Of a stretch of 64,000 nucleotides of DNA, positions 17,175 through 25,439 are shown piece after piece. The notes below the pieces were generated by a model that ran no database searches, was not told the DNA's origin, and saw only the letters and a program-made list of their open reading frames with translations. The translations under genes were made by a program, and so were the position numbers. Position 1 is the stretch's first letter. Each line of letters begins with the position of its first letter. Where the stretch lies: contig NZ_JAIMCA010000006.1 of the NCBI RefSeq assembly GCF_025499465.1, forward strand, positions 186,001 to 250,000, read 5' to 3'. This DNA comes from Allobosea sp. BH3 (lineage in GTDB: Bacteria; Pseudomonadota; Alphaproteobacteria; Rhizobiales; Beijerinckiaceae).

Positions 17175-18668
17175 ATGACCGCCTATTCCGATCTCGCCGC
17201 CCATTTCGGCCGCATCGCCGCGCTCTCCAACGCGGTCGGCATCCTGCAATGGGACAGCGACACGATGATGCCGAACGGCGCGGCGGAGACGCGGGCGGAG
17301 AGCATGGCGCTGTTGCGCGTGCTGCGCCATGGCATGGCGACCGACGCCCGCATCGGCGACTGGCTGGGAGAGGCTGACGGCGACAGCGACCTCGATGATT
17401 GGGAGAAGGCCAATCTCCGCGAGATCAGGCGGGTCTGGACCGTCGACACTGCGCTTCCGGCCGATCTGGTCGAGGCGTCGAGCAAGGCGATCTCGGCCTG
17501 CGAGATGCGCTGGCGACAGGCGCGGGCCGAGGCCGATTTCACCGGGCTCCTGCCCTATCTCGCCGAGGTGCTGAACCTGCAGCGCCAGATCGGCAAGGCC
17601 AAGGGCGAAAAGCTCGGGCTCTCGCCTTATGACGCACTGCTCAACGACTACGAGCCGGACGGCAGCTCCGCGAAGATCGACGCGCTCTTCGACGATCTGG
17701 CGAACTTCTTGCCCGGCTTCACGCAGGAGGCCATGGCGGTGCAGGCGCGCCGGCCGGCCTCCGCCGCTCTGGAAGGCCCGTTTGCGGTCGAGACGCAGCG
17801 CGCGCTCGGCCTCAGGCTGATGGCGGCGCTGGGCTACGATTTCGAGCGGGGGCGGCTCGACGTCTCGACCCATCCTTTCTGCGGCGGCAGCGACAACGAC
17901 GTGCGCATCACCACGCGCTATGACGAGACGGACTTCACCAAGGCGCTGATGGGCGTGCTGCACGAGACCGGCCATGCGCTCTACGAGCAGGGCCGGCCGC
18001 AGGGCTATCTCAGCCAGCCGGTCGGCGCGGCGCGCGGCATGAGCCTGCATGAGAGCCAGTCCCTGCTGATGGAGATGCAGGCCTGCCGCTCCCGGCCCTT
18101 CCTGACTTTCGCCGCGCCGCTGATGCGGGAGAGTTTTGAAGGGAACGGCCCCGCCTGGGAAGCCGAGGCGATGTGGCACCGCTACACCCGCGTCGCGCCC
18201 GGCTTTATCCGCGTCGATGCCGACGAGGTGACCTATCCCGCCCATGTCATCCTGCGCTATCGGCTCGAAAAGGCGCTGATCGCCGACGAGATGCCGTTGG
18301 CGGAGCTGCCCGCCTCCTGGAACGAGGGCATGAAGGCGCTGCTCGGCCTCACCGTGCCAGACGACCGCGTCGGCTGCCTGCAGGACATTCACTGGCCCTC
18401 TGGCGGCTGGGGCTATTTCCCGACCTATACGCTCGGCGCCATGACCGCCGCCCAGATCTTCGACGCCGCCTGCAGAGCCGAGCCCGGCATCCTGCCCGGC
18501 ATCGGCAAGGGCGATTTCAGCCCGCTGGTCGGCTGGCTGCGCGCCCATATCCACGGCAGGGGCTCGCTGCTCTCCACCGACGCTCTGCTGACCGAGGCGA
18601 CGGGCCGGCCGCTCGATGCCTCAGTCTTCAAGGCGCATCTGCGCCGGCGCTACATCGACGAAGCATAA
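17175..18668 (+). CDS. Carboxypeptidase M32 (Taq-type metallocarboxypeptidase)
   Basis: This is a cytoplasmic zinc carboxypeptidase of 497 residues, the standard M32 length. All family motifs are present in order: HPF (233-235), the DxRxT of NDVRITTRY (about 242-246), the zinc motif HETGH (263-267), HESQS, IRVDADE and GCLQDIHWPSGGWGYFPTY. It removes C-terminal residues from peptides with broad specificity, avoiding Pro. The ATG at 17175 follows AAAGAAGCC. The open frame extends upstream through the palindromic repeat but that part is non-coding. It probably works in peptide turnover. Confidence 0.95.
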   Translation: MTAYSDLAAHFGRIAALSNAVGILQWDSDTMMPNGAAETRAESMALLRVLRHGMATDARIGDWLGEADGDSDLDDWEKANLREIRRVWTVDTALPADLVEASSKAISACEMRWRQARAEADFTGLLPYLAEVLNLQRQIGKAKGEKLGLSPYDALLNDYEPDGSSAKIDALFDDLANFLPGFTQEAMAVQARRPASAALEGPFAVETQRALGLRLMAALGYDFERGRLDVSTHPFCGGSDNDVRITTRYDETDFTKALMGVLHETGHALYEQGRPQGYLSQPVGAARGMSLHESQSLLMEMQACRSRPFLTFAAPLMRESFEGNGPAWEAEAMWHRYTRVAPGFIRVDADEVTYPAHVILRYRLEKALIADEMPLAELPASWNEGMKALLGLTVPDDRVGCLQDIHWPSGGWGYFPTYTLGAMTAAQIFDAACRAEPGILPGIGKGDFSPLVGWLRAHIHGRGSLLSTDALLTEATGRPLDASVFKAHLRRRYIDEA

Positions 18669-18791
18669 GCAGCTGATTTAATTTATTCCAATCAAAGAGT
18701 TAGAAGCCCTCAAGCGCTGGCCGGCCATGCGCTCGAGGGCTTGCATCGCGGCCGCCAAAGGAGGATGTCGAGGTGACATTCTCTTTCGACG

Positions 18792-19115
18792 ATGGCCCTT
18801 ATGACGACAACCAAGCCCGCCCCGCGCATCGCCATCACCTATTGCTCGATGTGCAACTGGATGCTTCGCTCGGCCTGGCTCGGGCAGGAGTTGCTCTCGA
18901 CCTTCGGGCAGGATCTTGGCGAAGTCGCGCTAATCCCGCGCACCGGCGGCATCTTCCAGATCACCTATGACGGCGAGCTGATCTGGGACCGCAAGACCGA
19001 TGGCGGCTTCCCGGATTCCAAGGTGCTGAAGCAGCGCGTGCGAGACCGGCTCGACCCCGAGCGCAGCCTCGGCCATGTCGACGGCCACGCGATGTCGGCG
19101 GAGGCGGAGAGCTGA
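18792..19115 (+). CDS. SelT/SelW/SelH family thioredoxin-fold protein
   Basis: This 107-residue protein has the family's N-terminal beta strand followed by a redox motif, ITYCSMCNWMLRSAWL. The C-x-x-C replaces the C-x-x-U of selenoproteins W and T. It then has the IPRTGGIFQITYDGELIWDRK core and the KVLKQRVRDRL tail. These proteins are presumed glutathione- or thioredoxin-linked redox factors; the bacterial role is unknown. The start is ambiguous between ATG 18792 and ATG 18801. A strong AAAGGAGG lies at 18757-18764 but is 27 bases before 18792. In between is an in-frame ATG-TCG-AGG-TGA mini-frame. Confidence 0.82.
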   Translation: MALMTTTKPAPRIAITYCSMCNWMLRSAWLGQELLSTFGQDLGEVALIPRTGGIFQITYDGELIWDRKTDGGFPDSKVLKQRVRDRLDPERSLGHVDGHAMSAEAES

Positions 19116-19126
19116 TCGATCCTGCC

Positions 19127-19208
19127 GTCATGGTCGGGCTTGACCCGACCATCTCGGAAACCAGCGACTTCTGGTCATGAGATTCTCGGGTCAAGCCCGA
19201 GAATGACG
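19127..19208. repeat. Palindromic intergenic repeat, GTCATGGTCGGGC type
   Basis: The element begins GTCATGGTCGGGCTTGACCC and ends TTCTCGGGTCAAGCCCGAGAATGAC. Each half folds on itself (ATGGTCGGG/CCCGACCAT and ATTCTCGGG/CCCGAGAAT), and the whole is bounded by GTCAT...ATGAC. It lies in the gap between the convergent SelW-like and thiE genes, where a bidirectional transcript hairpin would be useful. Confidence 0.8.
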
Positions 19209-19212
19209 CATG

Positions 19213-19839
19213 TCAGGCCGCGTGTTTCCGCGTCGCTGCGACCCACGCCTTCAACCGCCCCTCGGGATCGGTATTCAGCGTGATGTCCGTCACCGCCGCG
19301 ACGATGTCGGCTCCGGCCTCGAAGACGCCCGGCGCCCGCTCCAGCGAGATGCCGCCGATGCCCACCAGTGGCAGATCACCGATGCGGCGCTTCCATTCGC
19401 CGACGCGCTCCAGCCCCTGCGGCCCGAAGCGCATCTGCTTCAGGATGGTCGGATAGACCGGTCCGAGCGCGACATAGTCCGGCTCAATCGCCAGCACGCG
19501 CTCCAGTTCCGCCTCGTCATGGCTGCTGACGCCCAGCTTCAAGCCCGCCTTGCGGATTGCTGCGAGATCGGCGGTGTCGAGATCCTCCTGGCCGAGATGC
19601 AGCCATTCGCAGCCCTCCTCGATCGCGAGCTTCCAGTAGTCGTTGACGACGAGCACGCAGCCGCCCTCGGCGCAGAGTTTCTTCGCCGTCGCGATCTCGC
19701 GGGCGACTTCGGTTTCGAGCCTGTCTTTCACGCGCAACTGCACCAGCTTCATGCCGAGCGGAAGCATGCGCGCGATCCAGTCGGCGCTGTCGAAGATCGG
19801 GTAGAACGGATCGAGCTTCATGCCGGAAACTTCACTCAT
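19213..19839 (-). CDS. thiE: Thiamine phosphate synthase
   Basis: It joins the thiazole phosphate and HMP-PP to form thiamine monophosphate. The protein has 208 residues in a TIM barrel, with LVQLRVKD (phosphate/substrate strand), [22 protein letters not shown] and LPLVGIGGI as the ThiE landmarks in order. It is the last gene of the thiOSGE operon. Its ATG overlaps the thiG stop by 4 bases. The operon is preceded by a TPP riboswitch, so expression should fall when thiamine pyrophosphate is abundant. Confidence 0.93.
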   Translation of the reverse strand: MSEVSGMKLDPFYPIFDSADWIARMLPLGMKLVQLRVKDRLETEVAREIATAKKLCAEGGCVLVVNDYWKLAIEEGCEWLHLGQEDLDTADLAAIRKAGLKLGVSSHDEAELERVLAIEPDYVALGPVYPTILKQMRFGPQGLERVGEWKRRIGDLPLVGIGGISLERAPGVFEAGADIVAAVTDITLNTDPEGRLKAWVAATRKHAA

Positions 19840-20609
19840 GCCAGGAAAGCCTTGCCCATGACGGGGGTGGAGGGAGCCGCCATGTCGCGCGCCTCGATCG
19901 GCTGTGCCTCGAGGGCTAGCCGGCCGGCGCGGATGGCGAGCGCGAAGGCTTCCGCCATCGCAGCCGGATCGCCGGCCTTGGCGACGGCGGTGTTGAGCAG
20001 GATGCCGTCATACCCCAGTTCCATCGCCTGGGCGGCGTGGGAGGGCAGGCCGATGCCGGCATCGACGACGAGCGGAATGTCGGGGAAATGCCGGCGCAGC
20101 GTGCGCAGCCCGTAGGGGTTGTTGAGCCCCCTGCCCGACCCGATCGGCGCGCCCCAGGGCATCAGTACCTCGCAGCCCGCATCGACGAGCCGGCCGGCGA
20201 CGACGATATCCTCAGTCGTATAGGGAAAGACCTGGAAGCCATCGTCGGACAGGATGCGGGCCGCCTCGATCAACCCGACGACATCCGGCTGGAGAGTGTC
20301 GTCCTCGCCGATGACCTCGAGCTTGATCCAATCCGTGCCGAAAACCTCCCGCGCCATTTGAGCGGTGGTCACGGCCTCCTTCACCGTGTGGCAGCCCGCC
20401 GTGTTGGGCAGCACCCGGACACCGAGCTCGCGGATCAGCCCCCAGAAAGCCTGCCCCGCCCCCTCCCCGGCCGATTCTCGGCGCAGCGAGACGGTGACGA
20501 CCTCGGCGCCGGAGCGCTTCACCGCATCGGTCAGGATCGCCGGCGACGGGTATTGCGCCGTGCCGAGGAAAAGCGGATTGCCCGGCTCGAAGCCGTAGAA
20601 GGACGCCAT
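19836..20609 (-). CDS. thiG: Thiazole synthase
   Basis: It forms the thiazole phosphate carboxylate from 1-deoxy-D-xylulose 5-phosphate, dehydroglycine and ThiS thiocarboxylate. The protein has 257 residues in a TIM barrel. The Schiff-base lysine is in [11 protein letters not shown] near residue 95. GTAQYPS starts the barrel, and [21 protein letters not shown] and [12 protein letters not shown] form the phosphate-binding end. The start at 20609 has GGGAGG 5 bases upstream; the longer frame adds a basic leader and is unlikely. The gene lies one base after the thiS stop, an arrangement that keeps ThiS and ThiG levels linked. Confidence 0.95.
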   Translation of the reverse strand: MASFYGFEPGNPLFLGTAQYPSPAILTDAVKRSGAEVVTVSLRRESAGEGAGQAFWGLIRELGVRVLPNTAGCHTVKEAVTTAQMAREVFGTDWIKLEVIGEDDTLQPDVVGLIEAARILSDDGFQVFPYTTEDIVVAGRLVDAGCEVLMPWGAPIGSGRGLNNPYGLRTLRRHFPDIPLVVDAGIGLPSHAAQAMELGYDGILLNTAVAKAGDPAAMAEAFALAIRAGRLALEAQPIEARDMAAPSTPVMGKAFLA

Positions 20610-20610
20610 C

Positions 20611-20808
20611 TCAGCCTCCCTGCATCGGCGAGACGACCTCGATGCGGTCGCCATCGTTCAGGGGCGTCTCGGCGCGCTTACGGGCCGGGACGAAATCGCC
20701 GTTGAGCGCGGTCGCGACGATGCGGCCGCTAAAACCCAACTCGGCCAGCGCCTCGGCCAGCGTCCTGCCCGCGATCTCCTGCGGCGCGCCGTTAAGCAGC
20801 AAGGTCAT
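20611..20808 (-). CDS. thiS: Sulfur carrier protein ThiS
   Basis: This 65-residue ubiquitin-like sulfur carrier ends in the required Gly-Gly (SPMQGG), which is adenylated and thiocarboxylated before delivering sulfur to ThiG. The N-terminal MTLLLNG strand and the LAEALAELG helix match the beta-grasp fold. GGAGATG lies before its ATG. The start lies inside the last 17 bases of thiO and the stop is one base from thiG. Confidence 0.95.
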   Translation of the reverse strand: MTLLLNGAPQEIAGRTLAEALAELGFSGRIVATALNGDFVPARKRAETPLNDGDRIEVVSPMQGG

Positions 20809-21817
20809 GCAACATCTCCGAACGGGATTGCGGGTTCAACGCGGCATCGGCCGCCATCCGCGCCATGGCGGGGCTGAGCAGGAAGCCGTGGCGGTAGAGC
20901 CCGTTGACATGGAGCACCCGGCCGCGACGGACGAGGCGCGGCAGGTTGTCGGGAAAGGCCGGGCGGGCATCGGTGCCGATCTCGACGATCTCCGCCTCGC
21001 CGAAGGCGGGATGCAGCGCATAGGCCGCTCCGAGCAGTTCCAGCATCGAGCGCGCCGAGATGCGGCGGCGGTCGCCGCTCTCGATCATGGTGGCGCCGAC
21101 CATGAAGAGCCCATCCGCCCGCGGCACGATATAGAGCGGAATGCGCGGATGCAGCAGCCTGACAGGACGCGACAGGCTGATCTCATCGCTCTTCAGCAAC
21201 AGCATCTCACCCTTGACGCCGCGTAGATCCGGCAGGAGATCGCGCGCGGCTAGCCCCCGGCAATCGAGCACGATGTCGGCCTTGAGATCGGCGGGCTCGG
21301 CGGCACTGCCGAAATGGATGGCCGCACCGTCGGAGACGAGCCGCTCTGCCAGCGCAGCAATCGCCTCGCGCGGATCGAGATGCGCCTCACCGGCAAAGAA
21401 CAGCCCGCGCGAGAAGCGATCCGCCAGATCGGGCTCCAGCGCGGCGATGGCCTGCCCGTCGATCTCCTCGAAATGGCTCGTGCGGCGGCCGAAGCGAGTC
21501 AGTTCCGAACGATCGCGGCTCGGCGCAACCACGAGCGTCCCCTGCCGCAGGACGCAGCCGGCGTGGCGCTCCCACCAGCCCGCCGCCTCCTGCCCCAGCC
21601 GGATCACCGGCTCCTCGGCGCTCTCGCCCTCGCACCAGGGCGCGAGCATGCCGCCGGCGTACCAGGAGCAGGCCTCGGCGCCGATTCGCGGGCCGCGCTC
21701 ATGGACGACGACCCGGGCTCCGCGCGCCATGAGTTCCGTGGCGCAGGCGAGCCCGACCACGCCGGCGCCGATCACCGCGACGTCGAGATTTTGGTAGAGG
21801 CTGGCTTGTGTCGCCAT
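20792..21817 (-). CDS. thiO: Glycine oxidase
   Basis: This FAD enzyme oxidises glycine to the dehydroglycine imine used by ThiG, the aerobic alternative to ThiH. The protein has 341 residues: a Rossmann FAD motif (VAVIGAGVVGLACATEL), the substrate region CSWYAGGMLAPWCEGES with the glycine-oxidase signature, and a C-terminal HVNGLYRHGFLLSPAMA that closes the FAD site. The start at 21817 is preceded by GAGGGAA; the upstream in-frame Met (21880) would fall inside the riboswitch region. It is the first gene after the TPP riboswitch. Having thiO rather than thiH fits an aerobic organism. Confidence 0.93.
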   Translation of the reverse strand: MATQASLYQNLDVAVIGAGVVGLACATELMARGARVVVHERGPRIGAEACSWYAGGMLAPWCEGESAEEPVIRLGQEAAGWWERHAGCVLRQGTLVVAPSRDRSELTRFGRRTSHFEEIDGQAIAALEPDLADRFSRGLFFAGEAHLDPREAIAALAERLVSDGAAIHFGSAAEPADLKADIVLDCRGLAARDLLPDLRGVKGEMLLLKSDEISLSRPVRLLHPRIPLYIVPRADGLFMVGATMIESGDRRRISARSMLELLGAAYALHPAFGEAEIVEIGTDARPAFPDNLPRLVRRGRVLHVNGLYRHGFLLSPAMARMAADAALNPQSRSEMLHDLAA

Positions 21818-21883
21818 GCCGTTCCCTCGCTGGCCGGGAAGGCGACGGCCAACGGCACGAGCAGCAAATCTGCGAGCCAAGGA

Positions 21884-21964
21884 CCGTTCCCTTCGCCGGC
21901 ATGACCCGGATCAGGTTCGATGGGTTGGCGCGAAACGCACCTCTCAGCCCTCAGGCACCCCAAC
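21884..21964 (-). ncRNA. TPP riboswitch (THI element)
   Basis: Read on the minus strand, the conserved thi-box blocks are GGGGTGCCTGAGGGCTGAGA and, about 20 bases later, AACCTGATCCGGGTCATGCC followed by GGCGAAGGGAAC. Between them is a P3 stem-loop. It lies about 65 bases upstream of thiO in the correct orientation. It should shut down thiO-thiS-thiG-thiE expression on binding thiamine pyrophosphate, most likely by blocking translation or causing termination. Confidence 0.95.
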
Positions 21965-22188
21965 GGACAGGCTCAATTTAGTGGTTGGGGCAAAGCGAGG
22001 CAAGGCAAGCCGGCGCAGGACGCCGTTGCGATGCGTGAGGCTCTCCACCTCTTCTTCACACTCTCGCCCCCTGCCTTACCACGGGAGCGCTCTACCCGAT
22101 GTGTCACGGACATGCACAGGCGTTCGAGAAGGAAGTTGCCGGTGAGGCTTGTCAAAGGGCGCAGCAATCGGGCATAGAGCCTCTCGCC

Positions 22189-22279
22189 GGAGACGTGGCC
22201 GAGAGGCTGAAGGCACTCGTTTGCTAAATGAGCATACCCCACAAGGGTATCGAGGGTTCGAATCCCTCCGTCTCCGCCA
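22189..22279 (+). tRNA. tRNA-Ser (anticodon GCT)
   Basis: This is a complete type II tRNA. The acceptor stem GGAGACG pairs with CGTCTCC (22269-22275), followed by G73 and an encoded CCA (22277-22279). The anticodon stem CTCGT/ATGAG encloses loop TTGCTAA with anticodon GCT at 22223-22225. The long variable arm TACCCC-ACAA-GGGTA is diagnostic of serine tRNA. The T arm GAGGGTTCGAATCCCTC is intact. It reads AGC and AGU codons. Confidence 0.97.
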
Positions 22280-22430
22280 CTTTACCTCCTATAAGCGTTT
22301 GATTTTGTTGAAAAATCAGACGTTGCGGGCGTTCGAAGCCCCAACAATCACCCCAACATCCCTTCCCGCTCGCAAATCCCTTTGCTGACGCGAGGTTCCC
22401 ATCGTTCATGGAGCAACGCGTTTCCGATTC

Positions 22431-22473
22431 GCGCCATTTGCAGAAGTTGGCGTCTTGCCCAGAAGCGGACTTT
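22431..22473. repeat. 43-bp dispersed repeat, copy 1
   Basis: This sequence starts GCGCCA and ends CAGAAGCGGAC plus three bases. It matches 35 of 43 positions with 45187-45229 without gaps. Both copies lie in gene-free gaps and neither encodes a convincing protein. It is probably debris of a dispersed element. Confidence 0.6.
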
Positions 22474-22490
22474 CCACATCGGCTAAAGGA

Positions 22491-22517
22491 GCCGTTCCCG
22501 CCCGTTAGCGGAACGGC
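22491..22517. other. Intergenic hairpin in the tRNA-to-22681 gap
   Basis: GCCGTTCC (22491-22498) and GGAACGGC (22510-22517) form a perfect 8-bp stem around an 11-base loop. No T-run follows, so it is not a classical terminator. The rest of the roughly 400-base gap from the tRNA to 22681 shows no gene; it contains only this hairpin and dispersed repeat copy 1. Confidence 0.5.
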
Positions 22518-22680
22518 GGGAGCGCTGCATCACCTTCCGGTCGCCGCTCACGGTAGGCAGACAACTGGGAATGCCGCGGACACTTGAGGAAATCAGAAAG
22601 TTTCCCGCCGTCTGAAAGCTCTCCATGGAACCGGTGCAAGGAATGACGGTTGTGAGCGTTGTCTGCTTGGAGGGACCGCC

Positions 22681-22929
22681 ATGATTAAGCCTCTCATTCT
22701 TGCCCCGCTCGCGCTTCTGGTTCTGCCTTCTCTCGGCGCCCCAGCCCTGGCAGAGACAGGCGTTATCAAGGAGGTGGCGGGGTTGGAACTGGGCGAGCGG
22801 CTCAGCAAGGCGAGTGGGCCGGCGGCCCTATCGGCAGCTCCGCAGGTCACGCCCGTGGCGGTCGACGATGGCGCCGCGCCCACTCGCGCCGAGCGTAAGG
22901 TCCGGGTCGTCTATCCGCTTCCTCGCTGA
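22681..22929 (+). CDS. Small secreted hypothetical protein
   Basis: This 82-residue protein has a clear Sec signal peptide: positive start MIKP, a hydrophobic core rich in Leu, and a likely cleavage after APALA near residue 24. The mature part (about 58 residues) has no Cys, is mixed polar, and ends in a basic strand (RKVRVVYPLPR). TTGGAGGG lies 6 bases before the ATG, which supports translation. No family was recognised. It stands alone between the tRNA gap and the aldo/keto reductase operon. Confidence 0.6.
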   Translation: MIKPLILAPLALLVLPSLGAPALAETGVIKEVAGLELGERLSKASGPAALSAAPQVTPVAVDDGAAPTRAERKVRVVYPLPR

Positions 22930-23080
22930 GAAGGCCCCAAGCCGGGCCGTTGAAGCGCTGACGGTTCTCCGTCAGCCCGGGGCCAGGAGCGGACATTGCA
23001 CGATTGCCGCACGGCAGACATCCGAGCTCGGCGGGGACCAACGTCGAAGACGCCGGTCTTCCCGCCTTGTCTGATCGAAC

Positions 23081-24085
23081 TCAGGGCAATGGCGCTATTG
23101 GGTCGATGAGATCAGCCGCGCGCAGCTCCCGCCAGAAATCCCCTGGAATGACTTCTTCGAGCGCGGCCCGGTCTTCCGCGATGCGGCTGGGCTGGCTGGC
23201 GCCCGGGATCACGGCTGCGACAGCCGGATTGGCGAGCGAGAACTGGAGGCCGGCGGCCTTCATGCTGATGCCGTGGCGGTCGGCGAGCGCCTTGATCCGC
23301 GCGACCTTGTCGCGGATTGCAGGTGTCATCGGCGCGTACTCGAAATTCGGCCCGCCGACCAGCGCACCAGAGCTGTAGGGGCCGCCGACGACGATGCCGA
23401 GGCCACGCTCCGCGACCATTGGCATCACGCGCTGCAATGCGCGGCTGTGGTCGAGCAGCGTGTAGCGGCCGGCGAGCAGGAAGCCATCGGGGCGTGGCTC
23501 GTCGAGCGCGAGCAGGAGTTCGATCGGTTCGACGCGGTTGACCCCGAGGCCCCAGGCCTTGATCACCCCCTCGTCGCGCAGCCGGTCGAGCGCCTTGAAA
23601 GCTCCCTTGCGGGCGGTCTCGAACACCGAGAGCCATTCGTCGCCATAGAAGTCCTGCGCGACGTCGTGCACCCAGGCGATCTCGACGCGATCGGTCTTCA
23701 GGCGCTTCAGGCTGTCCTCGATCGAACGCAGGGTCGCATCGGCCGAGTAGTCGTTCACGATCTTATTCGGGCGACCGTGTTTGAAGACGTCGCCCTTTTC
23801 GCCAAGGTCTCGGGCGCTGACATCCTCGACCTCGTCGAGAATGACCCGGCCAACCTTGGTCGAGATGACGTATTGGTCACGCGGCCTGGCCGAGAGCGCC
23901 TCGCCCATGCGGATCTCGGCGAGCCCGGCTCCGTAAAAGGGGGCGTTGTCGAAATAGCGGATGCCATCATTCCAGGCGGCATCGACCGTCGCGCGCGCCT
24001 CCTGTTCCGGAATGTCGCGGAACATGTTGCCGAGTGGCGCGGCACCAAAGCCGAGCTTGCTCGGCAGGATATCCTTGAGTGCCAT
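23081..24085 (-). CDS. Aldo/keto reductase
   Basis: This is an NAD(P)H-dependent oxidoreductase of 334 residues in a TIM barrel. The catalytic tetrad is visible: Asp and Tyr in YFDNAPFYG, Lys in VISTKVGR and His in AWVHDV. The C-terminal GIVVGGPYSSGAL and IPGASQPSRIAEDRAAL bind the cofactor. The sequence is of the D-threo-aldose/L-fucose 1-dehydrogenase or pyridoxal 4-dehydrogenase type rather than the AKR1 type, but the substrate is not certain. AAGGATC precedes the ATG. It is the last gene of an operon with a DJ-1/PfpI protein and an ABM-fold monooxygenase, under a divergent LysR regulator. Confidence 0.9.
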   Translation of the reverse strand: MALKDILPSKLGFGAAPLGNMFRDIPEQEARATVDAAWNDGIRYFDNAPFYGAGLAEIRMGEALSARPRDQYVISTKVGRVILDEVEDVSARDLGEKGDVFKHGRPNKIVNDYSADATLRSIEDSLKRLKTDRVEIAWVHDVAQDFYGDEWLSVFETARKGAFKALDRLRDEGVIKAWGLGVNRVEPIELLLALDEPRPDGFLLAGRYTLLDHSRALQRVMPMVAERGLGIVVGGPYSSGALVGGPNFEYAPMTPAIRDKVARIKALADRHGISMKAAGLQFSLANPAVAAVIPGASQPSRIAEDRAALEEVIPGDFWRELRAADLIDPIAPLP

Positions 24086-24155
24086 GGTTCTGATCCTTGT
24101 GGATTTTGCGATGCGGGTGGCGCCTCAGCGAGGCTCAATCTTTCGTTTGCTGTCC

Positions 24156-24452
24156 TCAGGCGACGCGGACGGCGTCGAGGACAAGCGCATTGCGGTCGGC
24201 GAGATCGCCGATGCGCGCGAGATAGGCCTTGAAATGGGCCGTGGCTCGGTGCGCGGCGACGGCATCATTGTCCCTGTAGAGCTCGTCGAGGACGAAGCGC
24301 GCCGGCTCAGCCTGGTCGCGCCAGGTGTCCCAGCGCAGATTTCCGGGCTCCTTGCGGCTGCTTAAGGCGAGTTCGAAGAGGAGTTCTTTCAACTCCTCGG
24401 CCTTGTCCGCGTGCGCCGTTAGCGTCGCCATGATCTTCACCGCAGTGGTCAT
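24156..24452 (-). CDS. Antibiotic biosynthesis monooxygenase (ABM)-fold protein, quinol monooxygenase-like
   Basis: This small dimeric alpha/beta-barrel protein has 98 residues. The ABM pattern is an N-terminal strand (VKIMATLTAHADKAEEL), a helix, GNLRWDTWRD, the strand ARFVLDELYRDNDAVAAH, and a helix with HFKAY. Relatives are cofactor-free quinol monooxygenases (YgiN type) or heme-handling enzymes. The start at 24452 has GGGAGAT upstream. It is flanked by PfpI and aldo/keto reductase genes on the same strand, which together suggest a response to electrophile or carbonyl stress. Confidence 0.82.
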   Translation of the reverse strand: MTTAVKIMATLTAHADKAEELKELLFELALSSRKEPGNLRWDTWRDQAEPARFVLDELYRDNDAVAAHRATAHFKAYLARIGDLADRNALVLDAVRVA

Positions 24453-24526
24453 CGATATCTCCCGTCCCGAGGTGCGAACCGCCGGCCGGTGTCTCGCCAC
24501 CAGCAGTCCGCCCGTCTTTCTCAGGC

Positions 24527-25324
24527 TCATGCGGCCGCCGCGCGGTCGAGCGCCGCGACGAAGCGTGCGGCGAGCGGATGGTCCGAACGCGGGTTCTGGC
24601 CGGTGATGAGCTCGCGATCCTCGATCACATTCGGCTCGAAATCAGCGCTGGTCGTGGTCACGTCGCCGCCGGCAGAAAGCAGCGCATCCGGCATGTTGAA
24701 ATACATCTTGGCATGCAGGATGTGGTCCTCGACAACCTTTTCCTCGGTGGCCGAGAACACAGTCATGCGATAGCCGGCGTACTGCCAGCCCTTTGCCCAT
24801 TCGGCCGCCTTCTCCGGCGCGCCGGCGATCAGCGCGGCGCGGAATTCACGGGCATGCGGCATCGCCGAGACCACCGCGATCGGTCCGTGGCAGAGTAGCG
24901 CGGTCGGCTTGGCGCGTTCGTGGAAGTGGCGCAGGATTTCGCCCAGCTCCTGGTCCTGCATCAGATCCACGACCGGGGCCTGTCCGCCGGGCACGAATAC
25001 GCCGGCATAATTGTCGAGCCCCTCCTCGATCACCGAGCGCAGCGTGCGCACCTGGTTCATCGAGGGATCGTTCGCATAGAACGCCTGGGCGCGGCGCCAG
25101 GCGGCTTCGTCACCCTCGAAATGCTGGGCGGCATCCGAAACCTCGTCGATATGCGGCTTTGTCCCGTTCGGCGTGGCGAGCACGACCTCGTAGCCGGCGG
25201 CGATCACCGCCATCGCGGGGACCACCGTTTCGTTCAGATACTGGCCGGTAGCACCGGTGCTGCCACCCTGAATTTCGATCCGCGTGGCGTTCGACCCGAC
25301 GACTAGAACCTTGCCCTTGCTCAT
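24527..25324 (-). CDS. DJ-1/PfpI family protein (glyoxalase III/chaperone-like)
   Basis: This class I glutamine-amidotransferase-like protein has 265 residues. The nucleophile elbow is ALLCHGPIAV, with the Cys-His pair near residues 144-145. The acidic partner is in the N-terminal NGTKPHIDEVSD region, and FVPGGQAPVVDL is the oxyanion segment. The family contains glyoxalase III (HchA), deglycase-like proteins and amidases; no single activity is assigned. AGGAG precedes the ATG. It is the first gene of the operon driven from the gap shared with the LysR gene. Confidence 0.87.
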   Translation of the reverse strand: MSKGKVLVVGSNATRIEIQGGSTGATGQYLNETVVPAMAVIAAGYEVVLATPNGTKPHIDEVSDAAQHFEGDEAAWRRAQAFYANDPSMNQVRTLRSVIEEGLDNYAGVFVPGGQAPVVDLMQDQELGEILRHFHERAKPTALLCHGPIAVVSAMPHAREFRAALIAGAPEKAAEWAKGWQYAGYRMTVFSATEEKVVEDHILHAKMYFNMPDALLSAGGDVTTTSADFEPNVIEDRELITGQNPRSDHPLAARFVAALDRAAAA

Positions 25325-25422
25325 GACGATCTCCTGAATTGGTTGGCGTCCTCTTGGACGCCCCCAACATGAGCTCCCGGAACATATTCCAGAAGTTTAT
25401 TTCTATTATTTTAGATATTCAT

Positions 25423-25439
25423 ATGAGATTATAACTCAT
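25423..25439. promoter_or_regulatory. Candidate LysR autoregulatory inverted repeat
   Basis: ATGAG-ATTATAA-CTCAT sits in the AT-rich gap between PfpI and the LysR gene; its right arm overlaps the LysR start codon. The 113-base gap is the only spot for divergent promoters and LysR boxes. Assignment is by position only. Confidence 0.4.

Noticed and set aside
18765-18776. SelW-like gene as a true selenoprotein using TGA
   Set aside because: The redox motif itself is C-x-x-C with ordinary cysteine codons; the TGA lies upstream of the fold and no selenocysteine genes are seen.
18773-18970. GTG-start frame at ideal distance from AAAGGAGG before the SelW-like gene
   Set aside because: Out of frame with the conserved CxxC protein and gives a His/Arg-rich peptide with no family features.
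22189-22400. tRNA-Ser as an attachment site of an integrated island
   Set aside because: No integrase, no repeated tRNA 3' end and no change in gene content typical of an island was found downstream.
22224-22409. 61-residue minus-strand frame over tRNA-Ser
   Set aside because: It reads through the tRNA in antisense (the GFEPSIPLWG type peptide is a well-known false call) and has no independent support.
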